A stretch of 64,000 bases of DNA from Maritimibacter alkaliphilus. Its GTDB lineage: Bacteria; Pseudomonadota; Alphaproteobacteria; Rhodobacterales; Rhodobacteraceae. The stretch is taken from contig NZ_JAHVIT010000001.1 in NCBI RefSeq assembly GCF_019801605.1, positions 310,001 through 374,000 on the forward strand, given 5' to 3'. Numbering within the stretch: the stretch's first letter is position 1; the number at the start of each line of letters is the position of its first letter. Below are positions 29,075 to 35,447 of this stretch, piece by piece. Under the pieces are notes generated by a model, which saw only the letters and a list, made by a program, of their open reading frames with translations, was not told the origin of the DNA and ran no database searches. A program made the position numbers and the translations under genes.

Positions 29075-30493
29075 TCATTCCATCACGTAGCCATAGGAGC
29101 CGTTGAAGTCCTGCTTGGCAACCTCTCCGGCGGCGCCACGGAGCTTCCGCCCGTCACCGGCCACCTTGCCGAAGAGGAACAGGTCCTTCTCGGAGGGGGG
29201 CGTCACGCGGTCCGTGGGCAGGGCCAGCGCCTCGCCCCGGGTCGGGGTCACGAGATGCGCGGTGACGATGATCACCAGTTCCGATTGTTCACGCTGGTAA
29301 TCCGCACTGCGGAAGAGCGCGCCCAAGACGGGGATGTCGCCCAGCCACGGAACCTGGCTGTTGTTGTCGATGAAGTCGTCCTTCAGCAGGCCGGCGATGG
29401 CAAAGCTGTCGCCGTCGCGCATTTCGACCGTGCTGGAGGTCTCGCGCCGCGAGAAGGCGTCGATGCGGAAGCCGTCGACTTCGTAGCCGTTGGTCGAGTC
29501 GATGGCCGAGACGGCAGCCTTGAGCTCGAGGTTGATCAGATCGTCATCCACCACGCGGGGGATGAAGTTCAGCTCCACACCGAAGGGCTTGAACTCGACC
29601 GCGACGGCGCCGTTGTCCTGCGCCACGGGGACGGGATATTCGCCACCGGCCAGGAACTTGGCCTCCTGCCCGGAGAGGGCCGTGAGGTTCGGTTCGGCCA
29701 GCGTGCGGGCCACGCCCTTGCTTTCCAGCGCCTCCAGCAGGACGCCCACTTCGACGGCGCCCGCGTTGAAGCCGAGCAGCATCGCGCCGGCGTTGTCGTT
29801 GGAGGAGGGCAGGGTGCCCGCGAGACTGTTGCCCTGCGAGCCGGAATTGGTGTTCGAGCCGGTGCCGCCGGAAAGGCCGAGGTCCCCGCCGAAGGCATTG
29901 CCACTGAAGGCGAGCGAGGAGGACAGGGACTTCGACACGCTGCGCTGCATCTCCGCGAAGCGGACCTTCAGCATCACCTGCTGCACACCGCCCACGGCCA
30001 TCAGGTTCGAGACCCGTTCGGGCGCATAGCGCTCGGCAAGGTCGAGGGCGCGCTGCAGCTTCTGCGACGACGACACGGTGCCCGACAGCACGATGCCGTC
30101 GTTGGCGGTGCGAACCTCGATCTTCTCGCTGGGGAGGATCTGGCGCAGCCGTTCCTTGAATTCGGTGATGTCCGCGGCCACGACAACGTCCACGTTGGTG
30201 ATCAGCCGCCCGTTCTGGTCGAGCAGCGTCAGCGTCGTGGTCCCGGGGGCCTTGCCGAGCACATAGATCGACCGGTCGGACAGCGAGGAGATATCCGCGA
30301 TGGACGGGTTGGCGATGGAGAGTTCCGCGAAGGGCGTGTCACTCTCGACCACCACGGCGCGGTTCATGGCGACGGACAGGCGGCTGGATTGCCCCTGTTG
30401 CACGACACGCAGGGTCTCCGCGGCGGCGGGCAGGGCCGCAACGCCAAGCGACAGCCCGACAAGGGCCGCCGTCAGAAAAGTACATTTTCTCAT
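29075..30493 (-). CDS. cpaC: CpaC/RcpA, Tad pilus outer-membrane secretin
   Basis: 472 residues from the ATG at 30493. A signal peptide (about 1-26, ending 'PAAA') precedes an N-terminal pilus-secretin domain ('LSVAMNRAVVVESDTPFAELSIANPSIADI'), a BON-like segment ('GTVSSSQKLQRALDLAERYAPERVSNLMAVGG'), and the secretin domain with 'AEPNLTALSGQEAKFLAGGEYPVPV', 'GVELNFIPRVVDDDLINLELKAAVS' and 'PWLGDIPVLGALFRSADYQREQSELVIIVTAHLV', all hallmark secretin motifs. A Gly/Ser/Asn-rich loop (about 205-235) may form the gate region. It forms the outer-membrane channel for the Flp pilus. Confidence 0.96.
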   Translation of the reverse strand: MRKCTFLTAALVGLSLGVAALPAAAETLRVVQQGQSSRLSVAMNRAVVVESDTPFAELSIANPSIADISSLSDRSIYVLGKAPGTTTLTLLDQNGRLITNVDVVVAADITEFKERLRQILPSEKIEVRTANDGIVLSGTVSSSQKLQRALDLAERYAPERVSNLMAVGGVQQVMLKVRFAEMQRSVSKSLSSSLAFSGNAFGGDLGLSGGTGSNTNSGSQGNSLAGTLPSSNDNAGAMLLGFNAGAVEVGVLLEALESKGVARTLAEPNLTALSGQEAKFLAGGEYPVPVAQDNGAVAVEFKPFGVELNFIPRVVDDDLINLELKAAVSAIDSTNGYEVDGFRIDAFSRRETSSTVEMRDGDSFAIAGLLKDDFIDNNSQVPWLGDIPVLGALFRSADYQREQSELVIIVTAHLVTPTRGEALALPTDRVTPPSEKDLFLFGKVAGDGRKLRGAAGEVAKQDFNGSYGYVME

Positions 30494-30625
30494 GTGACCT
30501 GCCTCTCCGATCACGCCTCGATGACGGGTCTTGTTGCCCGGTCTTTCGCGGTATCCTGCGGCATCTCGGCTTTTATTGCAAGAATCAATGCCTTTGGCAC
30601 CGACTTTGATGTGGATAACACGCAA

Positions 30626-30649
30626 CAGGCCGGGCGATGGCCCGGCCTG
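30626..30649 (-). other. 10-bp hairpin between cpaB and cpaC
   Basis: CAGGCCGGGC and GCCCGGCCTG with a 4-base loop, in the 191-base gap between the cpaB stop and the cpaC start. On the minus strand it is followed by TGTTGCG rather than a T-run, so it may attenuate or stabilise rather than terminate. Confidence 0.55.
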
Positions 30650-30684
30650 GAAGGGAGGTGGTCTGCGCAGGGGACCGAAGGGCC

Positions 30685-31551
30685 TCAGTTGGTGCAGGCG
30701 ATCTCGGTCTCGATGACCTCGGCGCCGCGCCGCGTCTTGATGGTGCAGCGTTCCTTGGGCTTGGCCTCGACGGTCTCGACCGGGGCCTGTTCCTCCACGA
30801 GGCCCAGCAGGCGGCGCTGGTCGACTTCGATCGACTTCGCGATCGTGTCGTCGCCGGCGCCCACGAGGGCAAGCGAGAGGCGGCCGGTGGACTGGGCCTG
30901 GGCGAGGGCGGCAACCTGGTCCGGCGTGACGGCCACGGTGACCGTGCGGGCAATGGTGGCCTGGGCGCTGTCGCCATTGGCGGTCTGGTCGACCGCGATC
31001 AGCTTGACCGCGCTTTCGATCAGCTTGGTGAATTCGCCGCGGTCGATGCCGCCGACGGCGCCAAGGCGGCCGGTCCAGTAGACGTCGACCTTGTCGCCCG
31101 GGCGAAGGAAGCCCGACACGCCCGAGGAGACGTCGACCTTGATGGCGAAGGCCCGCATGCCGCGTTCCAGCCGCGAGGTCAGGCCGGCATCCTCGCCGGG
31201 GGCGGTCACCTTGATGCCCATCACGGCCTCGTTCCGCTCCATCGAGCGCAGCACGAAGCGGGGCGGGGTGTTCTCGCTGCCGAACAGGTCGGAGGCGGCG
31301 GTGAAGACGCCCTCAGGTAGGGCGGCCTTGGGCCAGGCGACCAGGCGGACATCGTCCTTCGCGAGGACCTGGCCATATTGCAGCTGCTTGTCCGCCACGT
31401 AGACATCGACGGTTTCCACCGCGACGGGGCGGGCCGCACGCTCGCGGGCCAGTTGATCTTGATAGGCGTTCACGTAGCCTTGCACCATGTACACTGCGAA
31501 GCCGGCAAGCGCGACGCCGGCCAGCAGGACCAATCCGAATACCATGCGCAT
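30685..31551 (-). CDS. cpaB: CpaB/RcpC, Tad pilus assembly periplasmic protein
   Basis: 288 residues. An N-terminal membrane anchor (about 4-25) is followed by an SAF-like domain ('VDVYVADKQLQYGQVLAKDDVRLVAWPKAALP') and the RcpC/CpaB region with 'GMRAFAIKVDVSSGVSGFLRPGDKVDVYWTG', the signature of this family. CpaB proteins work with the secretin, and some may contact peptidoglycan. A Cys pair near the C-terminus ('RCTIKTRRGAEVIETEIACTN') may form a disulfide. It lies 282 bases downstream of the second pilin gene. Confidence 0.93.
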   Translation of the reverse strand: MRMVFGLVLLAGVALAGFAVYMVQGYVNAYQDQLARERAARPVAVETVDVYVADKQLQYGQVLAKDDVRLVAWPKAALPEGVFTAASDLFGSENTPPRFVLRSMERNEAVMGIKVTAPGEDAGLTSRLERGMRAFAIKVDVSSGVSGFLRPGDKVDVYWTGRLGAVGGIDRGEFTKLIESAVKLIAVDQTANGDSAQATIARTVTVAVTPDQVAALAQAQSTGRLSLALVGAGDDTIAKSIEVDQRRLLGLVEEQAPVETVEAKPKERCTIKTRRGAEVIETEIACTN

Positions 31552-31833
31552 TTCTTACCTCATTATCTTTGTCACCCGTCTTTGCCCTGGCGCACTGCCT
31601 CATGGACTGCGGGAGTTTCATGGTCCCAGCTTGCCGCGCAATTGTGTCCATTCTCGGGACAGTTCGCGGTTTCGCAGGGGCGATCTTCTGTTTGGCCTGC
31701 AAGGCTGTCCGGCAGCCCGGTCACAACGGGCCTGCCCGGAGGCGGGACCGTGCGGGGACTGCGTCAGGGATCGTCCTGCCACGCCGCTGTCACGACGCTC
31801 TCTCTTGGCGGGGCGATCCGGCGTGCGGGCGGA

Positions 31834-32013
31834 TCAGAAGGTCCAGTCAGTCATGGTCGACACGAGGTCGTCCGTGACGCCAGTGGTTGCGGCGGTCATG
31901 CCCTGAATGGCAACGACAACAAGGGCAATGGCCATCGCGCAAAGGACGACCCAGTCGACCGTGACCGCACCGTCGTCCCTGTGCAGGAAACCGGAAAAGG
32001 CTCGCGTCTTCAT
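31834..32013 (-). CDS. Second Flp-family type IVb pilin
   Basis: 59 residues from the ATG at 32013 (a GTG at 32022 adds three). The short basic leader 'MKTRAFSGFLHRDDG' is followed by the hydrophobic pilin core 'AVTVDWVVLCAMAIALVVVAIQG', with the predicted prepilin cleavage after Gly. The canonical Flp Glu-Tyr pair is Asp-Trp here. The C-terminus is shorter and differs from the first pilin; it also has a Cys in the helix. It may be a minor pilin. A strong terminator separates it from the major pilin gene upstream. Confidence 0.85.
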   Translation of the reverse strand: MKTRAFSGFLHRDDGAVTVDWVVLCAMAIALVVVAIQGMTAATTGVTDDLVSTMTDWTF

Positions 32014-32060
32014 CTGTGTCACATCTTTCCGATGGGGTTGGCTCCTTCTGGAGCATTTAC

Positions 32061-32091
32061 AAAAGGCCGCGTCTTCTGGGACGCGGCCTTT
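32061..32091 (-). terminator. Terminator after the major Flp pilin gene
   Basis: On the minus strand: a perfect 12-bp stem AAAGGCCGCGTC / GACGCGGCCTTT with 6-base loop, followed by TTTTGTAAAT. It starts 29 bases after the first pilin stop and 48 bases before the second pilin start. It should limit read-through into the rest of the Tad operon. Confidence 0.85.
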
Positions 32092-32119
32092 CGTAGTCCT
32101 GCGATCAGGCGGAAAGGCC

Positions 32120-32305
32120 TTATTCGCTGCCCGCGGTGATCGAACCCATGTAGGTCGACACTTCGCCGGTCAGCTGGGTGGTGCCGGTCTTGATGGACGA
32201 GTAGGCGGCCACGCCCAGGCCCACGACGGCTGCGGTCAGCACAACCCAGTCAACGGTGACTGCGCCGGATTCGTCTTCGCGGAAGTTTTTGATGAACTTG
32301 ATCAT
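32120..32305 (-). CDS. flp: Flp-family type IVb major pilin
   Basis: 61 residues from the ATG at 32305, with a strong GGAGGG ribosome site 7 bases upstream. Leader 'MIKFIKNFREDESG' with cleavage expected after Gly14, then the core 'AVTVDWVVLTAAVVGLGVAAYSS' and a short hydrophilic C-terminus. The 'AVTVDW' motif replaces the usual 'ATAIEY', so the residue acting as Glu5 is Asp. Being first in the Tad run, with its own terminator, it is probably the major subunit, produced in excess. Confidence 0.93.
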   Translation of the reverse strand: MIKFIKNFREDESGAVTVDWVVLTAAVVGLGVAAYSSIKTGTTQLTGEVSTYMGSITAGSE

Positions 32306-32672
32306 GGTGAGTCCCTCCAAAGGATCAGATTGCTTGTTTGTGATGTTCCGCTTCGGTGTGTTGGCAGCCCGCTCTCTCTTTCACGCTGCCGCCTCTGCGG
32401 TACGGGGCCATATAGCCTCGGGAATGGGGCAGGAATTGGGCGCAGAAAGTGCAAAAAAGGAAAAGATTTAGGGCTATTTGATCGGATTGTTCAGCCGCCT
32501 GATTTTTCTGGGGAATCCACTGTCGGGGCCGTATGGGCCCGGAAAAGCCCTGCGCAGCGGGGCGAAATTGTTGCCGATCGGCCACGGGCGGATCCCGGTG
32601 GCTGGCCGGATTCGGGCGATTCTGCCATATTGAGACCGCAGAGCAGTCCACAATTCCGGGCAGAGAACACGG
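32306..32672 (+). other. Intergenic region between flp and the lytic transglycosylase gene
   Basis: 367 bases separating divergent genes, so it should hold the promoters for the pilin operon (minus) and the transglycosylase gene (plus). It contains locally AT-rich patches around 32445-32480 ('AAAAAAGGAAAAGATTTAG') in an otherwise GC-rich context. I cannot assign sigma-factor sites with confidence. Confidence 0.5.
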
Positions 32673-33539
32673 ATGCGGAACACAGGAATCTCCCACGGTG
32701 CCGTTTCGGCGCTGTTTCTCGCGCTGGTGCTGGCGCTTGGTGGCGGCCCGTCGCGGGCCGAATCGCCTGCCGCGCCCGAGGATTTCACCTTCAAACGCGT
32801 GAAACCCCCGGGGCAGGGCACCAAGAAGCGGATCACGGTGCAGATCGACCCGGCGGAACAGGCCGCGCGACTCGCCGCGGCGCCCAAGCCGAAGAAGCCC
32901 ACGCCCGACACCACCGTCTCCCCCGCCGCCCCTGTGGGGCCGCAGGGGCGCTATACGTGGTTCTGGGACAGTATCTCTCCCGAGATGGCGCAGAGCGGCC
33001 CCGGCCGCCTGGAACCCGCCCTGCTGGCGCTCAGCGAGCCGCCTGCGGGCACCGGCGTCTCGGCCCCGCGGCTGGATACGCTGATGGCGATCGCCCGGGC
33101 GCAGGGGCGCGATATCCTGATGACGACCGCGGGGACGCAGGTCTCGCCGGCGCTGGTGCTGGCGGTGATCGCCGTGGAAAGCGCCGGGCGGGCCGATGCG
33201 GTGAGCTCTGCCGGGGCGGCCGGGCTGATGCAGCTGATGCCCGCCACGGCGGAACGCTTCGGCGTCACCGACCGGCTGGTGCCGGCGCAGAGCATCCGTG
33301 GCGGCGTGGCCTTCCTCAACATGCTGATGCAGGAGTTCAAGGGCGACCCCATCCTCGTCCTTGCGGGATACAACGCGGGCGAGGGCGCGGTGCGCAGCTA
33401 CAAGGGCGTGCCGCCCTACGCCGAGACCCGCGACTACGTGCCCAAGGTGCTGGAGGCCTACCGCGTGGCCCGGGGCCTGTGCATGACGCCGCCCATGCTG
33501 ATCAGCGACGGCTGCGTGTTCCGCCTGCCGAAGGCCTGA
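32673..33539 (+). CDS. Lytic transglycosylase, SLT domain
   Basis: 288 residues. A signal peptide (about 1-29, ending 'SRA') and a Lys/Pro-rich linker precede the goose-lysozyme-like SLT domain at about 130-270. The catalytic Glu is in 'AVIAVESAGRADAVSSAGAAGLMQLMPATAERFGV' (shown here as 'IAVES', Glu169, then 'GAAGLMQLMP'). It also has 'VLAGYNAGEGAVRSYKGVPPYAET.DYV', a family signature. It cleaves the MurNAc-GlcNAc bond to give anhydro-muropeptides. It is located divergently beside the Tad locus, so it may open peptidoglycan for pilus assembly, but this is context only. Confidence 0.92.
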   Translation: MRNTGISHGAVSALFLALVLALGGGPSRAESPAAPEDFTFKRVKPPGQGTKKRITVQIDPAEQAARLAAAPKPKKPTPDTTVSPAAPVGPQGRYTWFWDSISPEMAQSGPGRLEPALLALSEPPAGTGVSAPRLDTLMAIARAQGRDILMTTAGTQVSPALVLAVIAVESAGRADAVSSAGAAGLMQLMPATAERFGVTDRLVPAQSIRGGVAFLNMLMQEFKGDPILVLAGYNAGEGAVRSYKGVPPYAETRDYVPKVLEAYRVARGLCMTPPMLISDGCVFRLPKA

Positions 33540-33558
33540 CAGGGTCCCGCGGCGGTGC

Positions 33559-33603
33559 CCGGAAAATTCGAATTTTCCGGACCGGATTTTTCGAACAATC
33601 CGG
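33559..33603 (+). repeat. Tandem CCGG/TTCGAA palindromes after the transglycosylase gene
   Basis: A perfect 22-bp palindrome (arm CCGGAAAATTC, 33559-33580) is followed one base later by a related hairpin CCGGATT / AATCCGG (33582-33603) with TTCGAA in its loop. Two more TTCGAA sites occur at 33674 and 33697. These could act as a terminator for the transglycosylase gene (the second stem is T-rich) or as part of a dispersed repeat that includes copy b. Confidence 0.65.
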
Positions 33604-33709
33604 GAGGCGCACAAGGGCAGGTCGGGAAAAGGGGCGTGCTCTGTCCGCTGTGCGGAGGCGGGGGGCTAGAATCTTCGAAAGTTCCTGGGAAACGTCTTCG
33701 AAGGCTTTT

Positions 33710-33775
33710 GGGGGCTCTGCCCCCTTGGCCCCGGTCCGGGGCCAATTCCCCCGGAGTACTTGGGGAAAGATGAAG
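33710..33775 (-). repeat. 3'-end dispersed repeat, copy b (after the CoA-transferase genes)
   Basis: G5C/GC5 hairpin, a TTGGCCCC/GGGGCCAA hairpin, then core 'CCCCCGGAGTACTTGGGG' and 'AAAGATGAAG'. It ends about 44 bases before the stop of the minus-strand CoA-transferase subunit B gene. Layout is the same as copy a, with a few substitutions in the core. Confidence 0.8.
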
Positions 33776-33818
33776 CGCAGGGCCGCGCGTGGGGCGGCCC
33801 TGCGGTCTGTTTCCCGGA

Positions 33819-34442
33819 TCAGACGATGGTCGCCTCGGTGGCGGCGCGCAGTTCGTCCTCGCTGACGCCCTCGGCCAGTTCGACGATCTTCAGGCCGCCC
33901 TCGACCACGTCCATCACGCCGAGGTTGGTGATGATGCGGTTCACCACGCCCTTGCCGGTCAGCGGCAGGGTGCAGGCCTTCAGCACCTTCGACTCGCCGT
34001 GCTTGTTCTGGTGGTCCATCACCACGATGACCTTGCCGACGCCAGCCACGAGGTCCATGGCGCCGCCCATGCCTTTCACCAGCTTGCCGGGGATCATCCA
34101 GTTGGCGAGGTCGCCGTTCTCGGCCACTTCCATGGCCCCGAGGATCGCCGCCGCGATCTTGCCGCCGCGGATCATCCCGAAGGAGGTCGCGCTGTCGAAA
34201 TAGGCGGTGCGGGGCAGTTCGGTGATCGTCTGCTTGCCGGCGTTGATCAGGTCCGGGTCTTCCTCGCCCTCGAAGGGGAAGGGGCCCATGCCGAGCATGC
34301 CGTTTTCCGATTGCAGCGTGATGTCCTTGTCGCCCACGTAGTTCGCCACCAGCGTCGGGATCCCGATGCCGAGGTTCACGTACATGCCGTCTTCAAGCTC
34401 TTCCGCCGCGCGGGCGGCCATCTGGTTGCGGTCCCAGGGCAT
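33819..34442 (-). CDS. 3-oxoacid CoA-transferase, subunit B
   Basis: 207 residues. Family I CoA-transferase beta subunit: '[15 protein letters not shown]' and '[10 protein letters not shown]', where the Glu (about residue 46) is the nucleophile that forms the glutamyl-CoA thioester. '[12 protein letters not shown]' and '[15 protein letters not shown]' are also conserved. With subunit A it transfers CoA between succinyl-CoA (or acetyl-CoA) and 3-oxoacids such as acetoacetate. The start overlaps the subunit A stop by one base (TAATG). AtoA/ScoB or PcaJ-type roles cannot be separated by eye; 'HQNKHGESK' favours the acetoacetate type. Confidence 0.93.
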   Translation of the reverse strand: MPWDRNQMAARAAEELEDGMYVNLGIGIPTLVANYVGDKDITLQSENGMLGMGPFPFEGEEDPDLINAGKQTITELPRTAYFDSATSFGMIRGGKIAAAILGAMEVAENGDLANWMIPGKLVKGMGGAMDLVAGVGKVIVVMDHQNKHGESKVLKACTLPLTGKGVVNRIITNLGVMDVVEGGLKIVELAEGVSEDELRAATEATIV

Positions 34443-35146
34443 TACGCCTCCTCCTTCTTGCGCGTGGTGCGCTGCTCGATCCGTTTCTCGTGCTCGCCCT
34501 GGATGATGCGATGCACGTAGACGCCGGGCAGGTGGATCAGGTCGGGGTCGATCGAGCCGGTGGGCACGATCTCTTCTACCTCGACGACGCAGACCTTGCC
34601 GCACATGGCCGCGGGCGGGTTGAAGTTGCGGGCGGTCTTGCGGAACACGAGGTTGCCGGTCTCATCCGCCTTCCAGGCCTTCACGATCGAGAGGTCGGCG
34701 AAGATGCCTTCCTCGAGGATGTACTCCTCGCCGTTGAAGACCTTCACTTCCTTGCCCTTGGCGATCTGGGTGCCCACGCCGGTCTTGGTATAGAAGCCCG
34801 GGATGCCGCAGCCGCCGGCGCGCATCCGCTCGGCCAGCGTGCCCTGGGGATTGAACTCGAGCTCGAGTTCACCGCCGAGGTACTGGCGCATGAACTCCTT
34901 GTTCTCGCCCACGTAGGAGGACATCATCTTGCTGATCTGCTTGGTGTCGAGCAGCTTGCCGAGACCGAAACCGTCCACGCCGCAGTTGTTCGAGGCGACG
35001 GTGAGATCCTTCACGCCGCTCTCGACGAGGGCGTCGATGAGCAGCTCGGGGATGCCGCAGAGACCGAAACCGCCGGCGGCGATGAGCATGCCGTCGGTCA
35101 GCAGGCCATCCAGCGCCTCGGCGGCAGAGCCGTAGACTTTCTTCAT
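34442..35146 (-). CDS. 3-oxoacid CoA-transferase, subunit A
   Basis: 234 residues. Family I CoA-transferase alpha subunit: '[18 protein letters not shown]' is the CoA-binding glycine-rich loop, followed by '[17 protein letters not shown]', '[35 protein letters not shown]' and the C-terminal '[26 protein letters not shown]', all family signatures. It is upstream of and coupled to subunit B. The gene pair is probably used for ketone-body/acetoacetate or polyhydroxybutyrate-linked metabolism. Confidence 0.93.
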   Translation of the reverse strand: MKKVYGSAAEALDGLLTDGMLIAAGGFGLCGIPELLIDALVESGVKDLTVASNNCGVDGFGLGKLLDTKQISKMMSSYVGENKEFMRQYLGGELELEFNPQGTLAERMRAGGCGIPGFYTKTGVGTQIAKGKEVKVFNGEEYILEEGIFADLSIVKAWKADETGNLVFRKTARNFNPPAAMCGKVCVVEVEEIVPTGSIDPDLIHLPGVYVHRIIQGEHEKRIEQRTTRKKEEA

Positions 35147-35447
35147 GGGGGTCCTCCTTTGTTGCCAGATCTGTCGCGGATTGCCGGGCCTGTGTCAACG
35201 GAATGCCGCAGTGCGGAACGTAGCACAGGGGCCGCGGGAGGCCAGAGGGGGACGGGCGGGGCACCATGGGGCGCCGTGGGGCGTTCCGGGGCGCCTGGGG
35301 ACAGAGCGCGGGCTGATCGTCGTTGCAGGACCCGGGACCGGTGTGCGTGCGTGGTGCGGTGGTGACCCATGAAAAAGGGGGGCTGTCTGCCCCCCTGCCG
35401 CCCCGGGGGGCAGCACCCCCCGAGGATATTTCCAAGCGAAAGATGGA
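35147..35447 (-). other. 301-bp gap between the CoA-transferase genes and topA
   Basis: Holds the upstream region of the CoA-transferase operon and, at its right end, repeat copy c. A G-rich run around 35250-35300 has several GGGGCG units. I see no gene. Confidence 0.6.
35377..35445 (-). repeat. 3'-end dispersed repeat, copy c (after topA)
   Basis: G6C/GC6 hairpin (35377-35395), a second hairpin of different sequence (CTGCC..GGCAG), then core 'CCCCCCGAGGATATTT' and 'CCAAGCGAAAGATGG'. It ends 2-3 bases before the topA stop. Confidence 0.8.
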
